A stretch of 64,000 nt of DNA from Burkholderiales bacterium (GTDB lineage: Bacteria > Pseudomonadota > Gammaproteobacteria > Burkholderiales > Burkholderiaceae_C): contig CANHVY010000004.1 in assembly GCA_947464185.1 (NCBI GenBank), forward strand, positions 54,462-118,461, read 5' to 3'. The position numbers and the translations under genes were made by a program. Of the stretch, positions 8,977-17,916 are shown in pieces. Below the pieces are notes generated by a model. That model worked only from the letters and a program-made list of their open reading frames with translations. It made no database searches and was not told the origin of the DNA. The first letter of the stretch is position 1; every line of letters begins with the position of its first letter.

Positions 8977-11289
8977 ATGCCGTTACCGATGACCGACCCG
9001 AGCCCCTCACGCGCCATCCCCCGCACTGTCTCGCGGCTTCTGCTCGCGCTGGTGCTGGCTGCTTTGGTGGCGGGCTTCGTCGCGTTCGACCTCGGCCGCT
9101 TTCTGTCGCTGGAGCAGCTTCGCGCGGCGCAGGCCGATCTGGCCGGGCTGTACGCGCAGCGGCCCGGCAGGGTCATCGCCGCCTTCTTCGCCGTCTACGT
9201 GGCGGTGACGGCGCTGTCGCTGCCCGGGGCCGTGCCGCTGACGCTGGCCGGCGGTGCCCTCTTCGGCCTGGGGCTGGGTACGGTGGTGGTGTCGTTCGCT
9301 TCGACCCTGGGGGCCACGCTGGCGATGCTGGTCTCGCGCCACCTGCTGCGCGAGGCGGTGCAGGCGCGCTTCGGCGCCCGTCTGGCCGAGGTGGACCGCG
9401 GCATCGCGCGGGACGGGGCCTTCTACCTCTTCACCCTGCGCCTGGTGCCGGTGCTGCCGTTCTTCGCCATCAACCTGCTGATGGGCCTGACTGCCATGCG
9501 GGTGTGGACCTATGCCTGGGTGAGCCAATTGGGCATGCTGGCGGGCACGCTGGTGTACGTGAATGCGGGAACGCAGCTCGCGCAGCTCACTTCGCTGCAG
9601 GGCATCGTCTCGCCCTCGTTGCTGGGGGCTTTCGCACTGCTGGGCGTGCTGCCGCTGGCCGGACGCTGGTTGGTGTCCGCGCTGAAGGCCCGCCGTGCGC
9701 TGGCCCCCTGGCGCCACCGGCGGCCCAGGAGCTTCGACCGCAACCTGGTGGTCATCGGGGCTGGCGCCGCAGGGCTGGTCACGAGCTACATCGCCGCGGC
9801 CGTCAAGGCCCGCGTCACCCTGGTGGAGACCCACCGCATGGGCGGGGACTGCCTGAACACCGGCTGCGTGCCCAGCAAGGCCCTGATCCGGGCGGCCACA
9901 CTGGCGCAAGAGATCCGCGAGGCGCACCGGTATGGCGTGCGGTTTGTCGCGGGGGCGGCAGAGTCTGGGTTGTCGGGGTCGGCTTCCGCCCCGGCCGCAT
10001 CGGCTGTCTCGGGCGGCGCAGGTCCAGCCCAGGTGGCGGTGGACTTCCCCGCCGTGATGGCGCGTGTGGCCCAGGTGGTGCGCGAGATCGAGCCGCACGA
10101 TTCCGTCGAGCGCTACCGTGGCCTGGGCGTGGACGTGCAACTGGGCCGGGCGCGCATCGTCGACCCCTGGCATGTGGAGATCACGCAGGCCGACGGGCAG
10201 ACCCACATGCTGTCCACCCGCGCGATCGTCGTCGCCACGGGCGCACGCCCCCTCATTCCGCCGCTGCCCGGTTTGCAGGAGGCTGGCGTGCTCACCAGCG
10301 ACACCCTCTGGAGTCTGCGCGAGCTGCCGCCGCGCCTGCTGGTGATGGGGGGCGGGCCCATCGGTTGCGAACTGGCCCAGGCCTTCGCACGCCTGGGCTC
10401 CCAGGTCACCTTGGTGGAGATGGGCCAGCGGCTGTTGCCGAAGGAGGACGTGGAGGTCTCGGCCCATGCGCGCCACTGCCTGGAGGTTGACGGCGTTCGG
10501 GTGCTGGTGGGGCACCGCGCGCTTCGCTGTGAGATGGCCGAGCCGTCTCAGCCCTCAGTCCCGGCATGGCAGCTGGTCACCGAGCAGGACGGTCTTGAGC
10601 ACCGTATGGCCTTCGATCGCATCCTGTGTGCCGTGGGCCGCAGCGCCCGCCTGGAGGGCTTCGGCCTGGAGGAACTGGGCATTGACACCACCGGGCGCAC
10701 CCTGCCAGTGGACGAACATCTGCAGACGGTGTTCCCCCACATCCTGGCCTGCGGCGACGTGGCGGGGCCCTACCAGTTCACGCACGCGGCGGCGCATCAG
10801 GCCTGGTATGCGGCGGTCAACGGCCTGTTCGGCGGCTTGCGCCGCTTCAAGGTGGACTACCGCGTCATCCCCTGGTGCACCTTTCTGGACCCTGAGATCG
10901 CCCGCGTGGGCCTGAACGAGCAGGAGGCCCTGGCGCAGGGCCTGGCCTTCGAGGTGACGCGCTTTGATCTGGACGATCTGGACCGGGTGATCGTGGAGGG
11001 CGGGACCGGTGGTGGGCCCGGCACGGGCTGGGTCAAGGTGCTGACGGTGCCCGGCAAGGACCGCATCCTGGGCGTGACCATCGTGGGCCGCCACGCCGGT
11101 GAACTGCTGGCCGAATGGGTGATGGCGATGAAGCACGGCCTGGGGCTCAACAAGGTGCTGGGCACCATCCACGTCTACCCCACGCTGGCGGAGTCGGCCA
11201 AGTACGCGGCTGGGGCGTGGAAGCGGGCCCACCAGCCGCAGGGCCTGTTGCGCTGGGTGGCGCGGTTCCATGACTGGAGGCGCGGTTGA
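8977..11289 (+). CDS. TVP38/TMEM64 membrane domain fused to FAD-dependent disulfide oxidoreductase
   Basis: A 770-residue two-part protein. Residues ~20-235 are a TVP38/TMEM64 (DedA-superfamily) membrane domain with several hydrophobic helices and the characteristic LPGAVPLTLAGGALFGLGLG and PFFAINLLMG segments. Residues ~250-770 are a dihydrolipoamide-dehydrogenase/mercuric-reductase-like flavoprotein: FAD-binding VVIGAGAAG, redox-active disulfide Cys292 and Cys297 in GGDCLNTGCVPSKALI, NAD(P)-binding GGGPIGCELAQAF, second FAD motif ILACGDVAG, and a C-terminal dimerisation domain ending in a typical HVYPTLAE segment. Such fusions are known in databases, but the substrate is not established. 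A second ATG at 8989 is an alternative start. The stop overlaps the TTG start of the next gene, which indicates one operon. Confidence 0.92.
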   Translation: MPLPMTDPSPSRAIPRTVSRLLLALVLAALVAGFVAFDLGRFLSLEQLRAAQADLAGLYAQRPGRVIAAFFAVYVAVTALSLPGAVPLTLAGGALFGLGLGTVVVSFASTLGATLAMLVSRHLLREAVQARFGARLAEVDRGIARDGAFYLFTLRLVPVLPFFAINLLMGLTAMRVWTYAWVSQLGMLAGTLVYVNAGTQLAQLTSLQGIVSPSLLGAFALLGVLPLAGRWLVSALKARRALAPWRHRRPRSFDRNLVVIGAGAAGLVTSYIAAAVKARVTLVETHRMGGDCLNTGCVPSKALIRAATLAQEIREAHRYGVRFVAGAAESGLSGSASAPAASAVSGGAGPAQVAVDFPAVMARVAQVVREIEPHDSVERYRGLGVDVQLGRARIVDPWHVEITQADGQTHMLSTRAIVVATGARPLIPPLPGLQEAGVLTSDTLWSLRELPPRLLVMGGGPIGCELAQAFARLGSQVTLVEMGQRLLPKEDVEVSAHARHCLEVDGVRVLVGHRALRCEMAEPSQPSVPAWQLVTEQDGLEHRMAFDRILCAVGRSARLEGFGLEELGIDTTGRTLPVDEHLQTVFPHILACGDVAGPYQFTHAAAHQAWYAAVNGLFGGLRRFKVDYRVIPWCTFLDPEIARVGLNEQEALAQGLAFEVTRFDLDDLDRVIVEGGTGGGPGTGWVKVLTVPGKDRILGVTIVGRHAGELLAEWVMAMKHGLGLNKVLGTIHVYPTLAESAKYAAGAWKRAHQPQGLLRWVARFHDWRRG

Positions 11290-12194
11290 AGCGCGGTTCT
11301 CAGCGGGTTGGAGGGAACCGGGGTCTGGCGCCTGCAGCAGATGAGAGGTCCCGCACAGGACTCACGCTCGCCTGCAGGGGGGTCTTGGCGTCGTTGAAGT
11401 GGGGGGTGCGGGCGGCGTTGCTGGCCGGCACCTGCTTGACCTTTGCCCAGCCCGTCACGGGGGACAGCCCCGCGGTGGGCAGCCCGCTGCTCGCGCCGCC
11501 CGGCGCCGCCGCCTGGGTCTCGGCGCCGCTGCCGGCGCAGAAGTTGCCGCCCACGCGGTTCGACCTGCGCGAGGTGGACGGCCGCCCGGCCTGGCGCGTG
11601 GAGTCCCCCGCGAGCTACGGCAACCTGGTGCACGCGGTGCAGGCCGCGCAGGGGGCCGGTGCGCAGGCCCGCACGGTCGCGTGGCGCTGGCGGCTGGACC
11701 GCGCCATCGAACGCGCCGATCTGCTGACCAAGGCGGGTGACGATGCCGCACTCAAGGTCTGCCTGCTGTTCGACATGCCAGCCGAGCGCGTGCCCTTCGT
11801 GGAGCGGCAACTGCTGCGGGTGGCCCGCGCGGCTTCCGGGCAGGCCTTGCCGGCTGCGACGCTGTGCTATGTGTGGGCGCCGCTGGTCTCGGCCGCTTCC
11901 GCGCCCGGGGCTGCGGCTGGCGCCGTGGTGGGTGGAGTGCCCGCCGCCCCAGGCGGCACCGTACTTCCGAACGCCCACACACGGCGCATGCGCTGGATGG
12001 TGCTGCGCGGCGCCGAATCGCCCCTGGGCACCTGGCAGGTGGAGCAACGCGACCTGCGCGCCGACTTCCTGCGCGCCTTCGGCGACGAAGCCTCCGCCGT
12101 GCCGCCCCTGGTGGCCGTGCTGGTGGGGGCGGACGCCGACAACACGGGGGGTCACGGCCTGGGCTGGCTGCAGGACCTGACGCTTCGCCCATGA
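11286..12194 (+). CDS. DUF3047 domain-containing exported protein
   Basis: Up to 302 residues, with a hydrophobic N-terminal stretch (AALLAGTCLTFAQP) that looks like a signal peptide or anchor. The C-terminal two thirds match DUF3047: WRWRLDRAIERADLLTKAGDD, a central strand CLLFDMP, LCYVW and the late block VAVLVGADADNTGG. The function of DUF3047 is unknown, so none is assigned. Translation is drawn from a TTG at 11286 overlapping the upstream stop (TTGA). A later TTG or GTG near 11395-11406 would leave a more normal signal peptide, so the start is uncertain. The gene is wedged between two flavoproteins and its stop overlaps the next start (ATGA). Confidence 0.8.
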   Translation: MKRGSQRVGGNRGLAPAADERSRTGLTLACRGVLASLKWGVRAALLAGTCLTFAQPVTGDSPAVGSPLLAPPGAAAWVSAPLPAQKLPPTRFDLREVDGRPAWRVESPASYGNLVHAVQAAQGAGAQARTVAWRWRLDRAIERADLLTKAGDDAALKVCLLFDMPAERVPFVERQLLRVARAASGQALPAATLCYVWAPLVSAASAPGAAAGAVVGGVPAAPGGTVLPNAHTRRMRWMVLRGAESPLGTWQVEQRDLRADFLRAFGDEASAVPPLVAVLVGADADNTGGHGLGWLQDLTLRP

Positions 12195-13318
12195 AGCGTC
12201 TGCTGCTGCTGGGTGGGGGCCACGCCCATCTCCACGTGCTGCAGGCCCTGGCCCGTGAGCCGCTGGCCGGGGCGCAGATGGTGCTCATCACGCCGCACGG
12301 CCACCTCAGCTACTCCGGCATGGTGCCTGGGGTGGTGGCGGGTCACTACGCGCCCGAGCAGGCGCGCATCCCCCTGGCCCCGCTGTGCGCGGCGGCCCAT
12401 GTCACCCTGGTGCAGGGGCAGGCCGTGGCGCTGGATGCCGCGCAGCGCCTGGTGACCCTGTCCGACGGCCGGGTGGCGGAGTACGACGTGCTGTCGCTGG
12501 ACGTGGGCGGTACGCAGGACCGCGACGCCTTGCCCGGCGCGCGCGAGCATGCGCTGTTCGTGCGGCCCATCGAGACCCTGGTGAGCGTGCTGGACCGCCT
12601 GCGCGAGCAGGCGGCGCGCCGCCCCCTGGACGTGGTGGTGGTGGGTGCCGGCGCCGCAGGCTTCGAACTCGCCCTGGCACTGGCCTGGGACCTGGCGCAT
12701 CTGACTCGCTCGGGCGAGGGGTCCTCCCGCGTGGCCTTGGTGACGGGCGGCACTCAACCCCTGGCCGGTTACCCAACTGCCGTGGTGGCGCAGGGCCTGA
12801 AAGCGCTGGCCCGCCACAAGGTCACGCTGTTCCGGGAGGCCAGCGTGGTGGTGGAGGCCGGTGCGCTGTTGCTGGCCTCGGGCGCGCGTCTGGCCTGCGA
12901 TGTGCCGGTGATTGCCACCGGGGTCGGGGCGCCGGCGTGGCTGCTTGGCAGTGGACTGGCCCTGGACGAGCGCGGCTTTGTGCGCACGGGCCCCACGCTG
13001 CAGAGCGCGTCACACCCGGAGGTCTTCGCCGCTGGCGATGTTGCGGTGCGAGACGACGCCCCCCACCCGCGCAGCGGGGTCCACGCCGTGCGCGCCGGCC
13101 CGCCGCTGGCGCTGAACCTGCGCCGCTTCATCGGCGCGGGGGCCTTGCAGTCCTACACACCGCAGCCGCGCACGCTCAACCTGCTGTCCTGCGGCGAGCG
13201 CCGCGCCATCATGGCCTGGGGCGACTGGGTGGCCGAGGGGCGCTGGGCCTGGTGGTGGAAAGACCGCATCGACCGCGCCTTCATCCGGCGGTTCGCTCCA
13301 CACGATCCTGTGGCCTGA
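12191..13318 (+). CDS. FAD-dependent pyridine nucleotide oxidoreductase (SelD N-terminus-like)
   Basis: A 375-residue flavoprotein related to type II NADH dehydrogenases and to the domain that precedes SelD (selenophosphate synthetase) in some bifunctional proteins. Visible motifs: N-terminal FAD site LLLGGGHAHLHVLQAL, then YSGMVPGVVAGHY typical of the SelD-associated group, NAD(P) site VVVVGAGAAGFELALALA, and EVFAAGDVA near the C-terminus. No SelD domain follows and no selenium genes are nearby, so this is a stand-alone version. The ATG overlaps the DUF3047 stop codon. It is the last gene of the four-gene operon, which runs into the convergent tolA after 31 bases. Electron acceptor and donor are unknown. 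Confidence 0.85.
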   Translation: MKRLLLLGGGHAHLHVLQALAREPLAGAQMVLITPHGHLSYSGMVPGVVAGHYAPEQARIPLAPLCAAAHVTLVQGQAVALDAAQRLVTLSDGRVAEYDVLSLDVGGTQDRDALPGAREHALFVRPIETLVSVLDRLREQAARRPLDVVVVGAGAAGFELALALAWDLAHLTRSGEGSSRVALVTGGTQPLAGYPTAVVAQGLKALARHKVTLFREASVVVEAGALLLASGARLACDVPVIATGVGAPAWLLGSGLALDERGFVRTGPTLQSASHPEVFAAGDVAVRDDAPHPRSGVHAVRAGPPLALNLRRFIGAGALQSYTPQPRTLNLLSCGERRAIMAWGDWVAEGRWAWWWKDRIDRAFIRRFAPHDPVA

Positions 13319-13349
13319 CGGCTGATCGTTGCTCCGGCCGCACCCTGGA

Positions 13350-14279
13350 TCAGTCCTTCGGCCTGAAGACGATCTCCACCGTGCCGGGCACGCGGCCGTC
13401 GGTGTCCTTGGGCAGGCTGCCGGTGCGGTCGATGGCGCGCAGCACGGCCTCGTCCCATTCCCTGGAGCCGCTGGACTTCACCAGCCGGCGACCGATGATG
13501 GTGCCGGTGGGCGCGGCGCGCACCTCGATCACGGCTTCGGGGTTGCCGCTGACCACGTCGGTGAACACGATATTGGGCTTGACGGCCTTGATGATGAGCC
13601 CGGCGTAGCTTCGCGACGGCGCCGCATCCACGGCGGCCGTGCCACGGCTGCCGGGTGCCCCGGAGCCCGCGGGAATCTGCCCCATCATGCGTTTCAGGTT
13701 CTCTTCGCGCTGCTGGGCCAGGCGCTTCTCTTCAGCAGCTTCTTCGCGCTTGCGCTGCGCGGCGTCGCGGGCTTGCTTCTCCTGGGCCGCCTTGTCGCGC
13801 TCGGCCTTCTCGGCTTTCTCGCGAGCGGCCTTCTCGGCCTTGGCGGCTCTTGCCGCTTTATCCGCCTGCTCCTGCGCGGCCTTCTCCTGCTGGGCCTTTT
13901 GATGCTTGGCCTTCTCCAGCGCGATGTCGGCCTCGCGCGGGGGGGGCGGAGTAGGAGGCGCCGGCGCAGGTGCGGGCGGTGGAGGGGGTGGGGTGGGTGC
14001 TGGCGCAGGCGGCGGTGTCTGCTCGGCTGGCGGAGCGGCCTCCTGGGGCACCGCCGCCCACAGCTCGGCGGAGACGGTGACTGGCGGGGGCGAACGCCAG
14101 GCCACACCCCAGGCCAGCGCCGCGACCAGGCCGCCGTGCACCAGCAGCGACAGCGCAGCGCCCGGCGCCGTGCCCCCTGGTGAAGGCGGCATCAGGGCGT
14201 CATGGACCGCCCCTGCGCCTGTGCCCGCGCCGTGCCCCGGTTCAGCCATGGGACGGTTCGGCCCCGGCCTCGGGCTCAT
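13350..14279 (-). CDS. tolA: TolA-like / TonB C-terminal cell envelope protein
   Basis: A 309-residue inner-membrane-anchored periplasmic bridge protein of the Tol system, which helps outer-membrane invagination during division. After a short cytoplasmic N-terminus there is one membrane helix (ALSLLVHGGLVAALAWGVAW), a proline-rich segment (residues ~85-115), then an Ala/Lys/Glu-rich helix (~115-205) typical of TolA. The C-terminal domain is of TonB/TolA type (AVIEVRAAPTGTIIGRRL...EWDEAVLRAIDRTGSLP). Domain III pairs with Pal/TolB in other species. Upstream are tolR and tolQ, so the identity is strong. tolB and pal, usually next, are absent: the gene runs convergently into a flavoprotein gene. 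The N-terminal start could also be the ATG at 14249. Confidence 0.88.
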   Translation of the reverse strand: MSPRPGPNRPMAEPGHGAGTGAGAVHDALMPPSPGGTAPGAALSLLVHGGLVAALAWGVAWRSPPPVTVSAELWAAVPQEAAPPAEQTPPPAPAPTPPPPPPAPAPAPPTPPPPREADIALEKAKHQKAQQEKAAQEQADKAARAAKAEKAAREKAEKAERDKAAQEKQARDAAQRKREEAAEEKRLAQQREENLKRMMGQIPAGSGAPGSRGTAAVDAAPSRSYAGLIIKAVKPNIVFTDVVSGNPEAVIEVRAAPTGTIIGRRLVKSSGSREWDEAVLRAIDRTGSLPKDTDGRVPGTVEIVFRPKD

Positions 14280-14311
14280 GCTTCAAGCGCCCCCAGACCA
14301 CGCTCACCGGG

Positions 14312-14743
<432 letters not shown>

Positions 14744-14750
14744 GGCCGCC

Positions 14751-15455
14751 TTACCTCGGCCCGCTTGCCGCGCCGGCGGCCAGCGGCGCCGCGCCCGCAT
14801 TGCGCTGCAGGATGTTGGTGAACTCTTCCATGAAGGTCTCCATCTGCGTGGCGATGCGGTCGATGTCGTGCGAGAAGCGGTTGTAGGCGATCACCGCGGG
14901 AATGGCGGCAAACAGGCCGATGGCGGTGGCCACCAGCGCCTCGGCGATGCCGGGCGCCACGCTGGCCAGCGTCACCTGCTGCAGATTGGACAACCCCACG
15001 AAGGCGTGCATGATTCCCCAGACCGTGCCGAACAGGCCCACATAAGGGCTGACCGAACCCACGGAGGCCAGGAAGTTCAGGTGCCGCTCCACCACGTCAA
15101 GCTCGCGCTGGAAGCTGGCGCGCATGGCGCGCCGTGCGCCGTCCAGCTGGGCGCTGGCGTCCATGCGGCGCTCCCGCAGCTTCAGGAACTCGCGCATGCC
15201 GCTGGCGAACAGGCGCTCCATCGGGGCGGCGTCGGCCTTCTTGCCGGCGCTGTCGTTCAACTCGGTCAGGCTGCGGCCCGACCAGAACTCGCGCTCGAAG
15301 TCGTCGTTGCGGCTGCGCACCTTGCGCAGGCCGAAGACCTTGCCGAAGATCACCGTCCAGCTGGCCAGCGAGACGAACAACAAGCCCGCCATCACCAGCT
15401 GGACGACCAGGCTGGCATTCAGGATCAGGTGGAGGATGGACAGGTCCTGGTTCAT
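14751..15455 (-). CDS. tolQ: TolQ / MotA-ExbB family proton channel protein
   Basis: A 234-residue inner-membrane protein with three hydrophobic segments (LVVQLVMAGLLFVSLASWTVIF; SVSPYVGLFGTVWGIMHAF; ALVATAIGLFAAIPAVIAYN) in the positions of MotA/TolQ/ExbB proteins, plus the conserved GLFGTVWGI and AIGLFAAIPAVIAYNRF signatures. It forms the proton channel with TolR. The frame extends to 15542, but the ATG at 15455 (MNQDLSILHLILNAS) matches TolQ N-termini. ybgC, often the first gene of tol operons, is not upstream; an aminotransferase is. Confidence 0.92.
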   Translation of the reverse strand: MNQDLSILHLILNASLVVQLVMAGLLFVSLASWTVIFGKVFGLRKVRSRNDDFEREFWSGRSLTELNDSAGKKADAAPMERLFASGMREFLKLRERRMDASAQLDGARRAMRASFQRELDVVERHLNFLASVGSVSPYVGLFGTVWGIMHAFVGLSNLQQVTLASVAPGIAEALVATAIGLFAAIPAVIAYNRFSHDIDRIATQMETFMEEFTNILQRNAGAAPLAAGAASGPR

Positions 15456-15583
15456 GTTGCGGGGCGTTGCTCGGCTGCGGTGTGGGGTGAGGTGGGTGCG
15501 ACCAGCGCCAGCACGAGGTCGGGCATGCGGCGCGGCCTCCATGATGACGCATCCACGCAGCCCACGCGGATCGATCCCTCTGC

Positions 15584-16777
15584 TCAGCCGTGCAGCACCC
15601 GCTCCAGCCGCTGCAGGGCCTGCGTGAGCTGGGGCAGGGCGCTGGCGTAGCTCAGGCGCAGGTAGCGCTCGGCAGCGGCGGGGCCGAAGTCACGCCCCGG
15701 GGTCAGCGCCACGTGGGCGGAGTGCAGCAGGTCATGGCAGAAGTCCCAGCTGCTGGTGGAGAAAGCGCTGCAGTCCGCCCAGGCGTAGAAGGCGCCGTCG
15801 GGCGCCACCGGCACCTGCAGGCCGATGCGCTCCAGTCCCGCCAGCACGACATCGCGCCGGCGCTGGAATTCGCCGCGGCGCCGCTCGTACTCAGCGATGG
15901 ACTCGTCCGTGAAGCAGGCCAGCGCCGCGTGCTGCGCCAGGCTGGAGGCGCAGATGTAGAGGTTCTGGGCCAGCTTTTCCACTGCGGGCACCAGGGCCGG
16001 GGGCAGCACCACCCAGCCCAGGCGCCAGCCCGTCATGGAGAAGTACTTGGAGAAGCTGTTGACCGAGATGACGTCGTCGCCATGTTCACCATGCGCCAGC
16101 GCGCTGTGGCCGAAGCGCTGGTCGTAGCTCAGGCCCAGGTAGATCTCGTCCACCACCGTCACGCCGCCGCGTGCGCGTACCGCTTGCACGATGCGCCCCA
16201 TCTCGGCGGGGTCGATGGAGGTGCCGGTGGGGTTGGAGGGCGAGGCCAGCACCACGCCGCGCGTGGCCGGTGTCCAGGCTGCCTCCACCCCCGCAGCATC
16301 AAGCTGAAAGCGCTGCTCGGGCCCGCAGGGCAGCAACCGCGCCTGGCCGCCCGCGGCAGTGACGAAATGCCGGTTGCAGGGGTAGCAGGGGTCGGGCATC
16401 AGCACCTCGTCCCCCGCTTCGAAGAGGGCCAGGCACACGAGTTGCAGCGCCGCCGAGGCGCCGGCCGTGACCAGGATGCGCTCCGGCGCGATGTCCAGGC
16501 CGAAGCGCTGCGCGTACCAGCCACTGATGGCCGAGCGCAGCGCGGGCAGGCCGGTGGCCTGGGTGTAGGCGGTCTGCCCGGTTTGCAGGCAGGCCTGGGC
16601 GGCGGCCTGCACCGGCGCGCTGGCCGTGAAGTCCGGCTCGCCGATGTTCAGGTAGATCATGGGCTCGCCGCCCCGGCTGGGGTCGCAAGCCGGGCCGGCG
16701 GCCACGTCGCGTGCCGACTTGGCCATCTCCATCACCCAGAAGGGTTCGATCCGCTCGACGCGGGAGGCGAGCTTCAT
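15584..16777 (-). CDS. Pyridoxal-phosphate-dependent class I/II aminotransferase
   Basis: A 397-residue fold-type I aminotransferase. The PLP lysine lies in [20 protein letters not shown]. Other hallmarks are YLNIGEPDF near the N-terminus, [20 protein letters not shown] and the substrate-carboxylate Arg near the C-terminus ([10 protein letters not shown]). The amino acid substrate cannot be told from sequence; relatives are annotated as aspartate/alanine-type transaminases. Its start overlaps the nusB stop by four bases (ATGA), so it is translated with nusB and the rib genes; tolQ follows 128 bases downstream. Confidence 0.9.
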   Translation of the reverse strand: MKLASRVERIEPFWVMEMAKSARDVAAGPACDPSRGGEPMIYLNIGEPDFTASAPVQAAAQACLQTGQTAYTQATGLPALRSAISGWYAQRFGLDIAPERILVTAGASAALQLVCLALFEAGDEVLMPDPCYPCNRHFVTAAGGQARLLPCGPEQRFQLDAAGVEAAWTPATRGVVLASPSNPTGTSIDPAEMGRIVQAVRARGGVTVVDEIYLGLSYDQRFGHSALAHGEHGDDVISVNSFSKYFSMTGWRLGWVVLPPALVPAVEKLAQNLYICASSLAQHAALACFTDESIAEYERRRGEFQRRRDVVLAGLERIGLQVPVAPDGAFYAWADCSAFSTSSWDFCHDLLHSAHVALTPGRDFGPAAAERYLRLSYASALPQLTQALQRLERVLHG

Positions 16778-17370
16778 GTCCCCGCACCGCCCTGGCGCGC
16801 GGCCCGCACGGCCGCCACTTCCACAGACCGCAGGTCCCCTGCGGTCTTGTCCAGCACGCCGTTGACGTACTTGTGGCCGTCGGTGCCGCCGAACTCCTTG
16901 GCCAGTTCCACCGCCTCGTTGATGGCCACCTTGTAGGGAATCTCCAGGCAGTTGGACAGTTCCCAGGCGCCGATCAGCAGCACCCCGTGCTCCACGGGCG
17001 ACAAGGCGCTGGTGCGGCGGTCCACATGGCGGGCCAGGGCGGCGTCCAGCATCGCGGCGTCGCGGATGCAGCCGTGCAGCAGGGCATCAAAGTGCGCGCT
17101 GTCGCACTTGTCGAAACCTTCCTGCTCGCGCATGTGGGCGTCGATCACGCCGGGCTCGCTGCCTGACAGCAGCCACTCGTACAGGCCCTGCAGCGCGAAC
17201 TCGCGCGAACGGCGGCGGGGGGACTTGCCCTGCGGGCGTCTGCCGGCCGGCTTCTTCCCGGCGGTCTTGGCAGGATTGGGCGGCGCCGTGGCCGGGCTGC
17301 CGTCCGCGCTGCGGATCGGGGGCTCACCCGCGGGCGGGTTGGAAGGGTCAGGACTCATGAGCGGGGACAT
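16774..17370 (-). CDS. nusB: Transcription antitermination factor NusB
   Basis: An RNA-binding, all-helical protein that joins NusE (S10) on boxA of rRNA operons and supports antitermination. The core ([17 protein letters not shown] ... [13 protein letters not shown] ... [29 protein letters not shown]) is unmistakable. An N-terminal extension of about 50 residues rich in Pro, Ala, Lys and Arg precedes the domain, longer than in E. coli NusB (139 residues). Start choice is uncertain: a GTG at 17391 and an ATG at 17358 are also possible. The gene follows ribH, the usual ribH-nusB order. Confidence 0.92.
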   Translation of the reverse strand: MSPLMSPDPSNPPAGEPPIRSADGSPATAPPNPAKTAGKKPAGRRPQGKSPRRRSREFALQGLYEWLLSGSEPGVIDAHMREQEGFDKCDSAHFDALLHGCIRDAAMLDAALARHVDRRTSALSPVEHGVLLIGAWELSNCLEIPYKVAINEAVELAKEFGGTDGHKYVNGVLDKTAGDLRSVEVAAVRAARQGGAGT

Positions 17371-17415
17371 GCTTTCTTGCGGCTGCCGCACACGAGCAGC
17401 CGCGGAGGGGTCGGT

Positions 17416-17880
17416 TCAGCCGAGGTCTTCCAGCAGGTTGGCCATCTCCACGGCCACGCGGGCGGCGTCCCGGCCCTTTTCCTCGGCGCGCGCCCAGGCC
17501 TGGGCTTCGTCTTCCACGGTGAGGATGGCGTTGGCGATGGGCAGACCGCTGTCCAGCGCCACACGGGTGACGCCGGCGCCGCTTTCGTTGGCCACCAACT
17601 CGAAGTGGTAGGTCTCGCCGCGGATGATGCAGCCCAGGGCCACCAGGGCGTCATGGTCGCCCGTCTCGGCCAGCGCCTTCAGCGCCACCGGTACCTCCAG
17701 CGCGCCAGGCACGGTGACGTGGCGGATGTCGCCCTCGTCCACCCCCAGCGCCCGCAGTTCCGTGATGCAGGCCTGGGCCAGCGCAGAGGTGAGTTCGTCA
17801 TTGAAGCGGGCGCGCACGATCCCGATGGACAAGCCCTCGCCGCGCAGTGCGGCGGCCTGGCCCTTGTTGGCGTCTTTCAT
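17416..17880 (-). CDS. ribH: 6,7-dimethyl-8-ribityllumazine synthase
   Basis: Condenses 5-amino-6-ribitylaminouracil with 3,4-dihydroxy-2-butanone 4-phosphate, the penultimate riboflavin step; family members assemble into capsids. 154 residues, the usual size. Signatures: [48 protein letters not shown] and [21 protein letters not shown]. An AGGA box lies upstream of the ATG. It sits between ribBX and nusB in a ribD-ribBX-ribH-nusB operon. Confidence 0.95.
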   Translation of the reverse strand: MKDANKGQAAALRGEGLSIGIVRARFNDELTSALAQACITELRALGVDEGDIRHVTVPGALEVPVALKALAETGDHDALVALGCIIRGETYHFELVANESGAGVTRVALDSGLPIANAILTVEDEAQAWARAEEKGRDAARVAVEMANLLEDLG

Positions 17881-17916
17881 GGGGGCAGTTCCTGGGGCTC
17901 TTGAGGGAAGGACGCT

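Noticed and set aside
8241..10490. Plus-strand 749-codon frame overlapping the phosphatidyltransferase and fusion genes
   Set aside because: Arg/Gly/Ala-rich shadow in another frame; the two real genes in the same DNA have clear motifs and codon bias.
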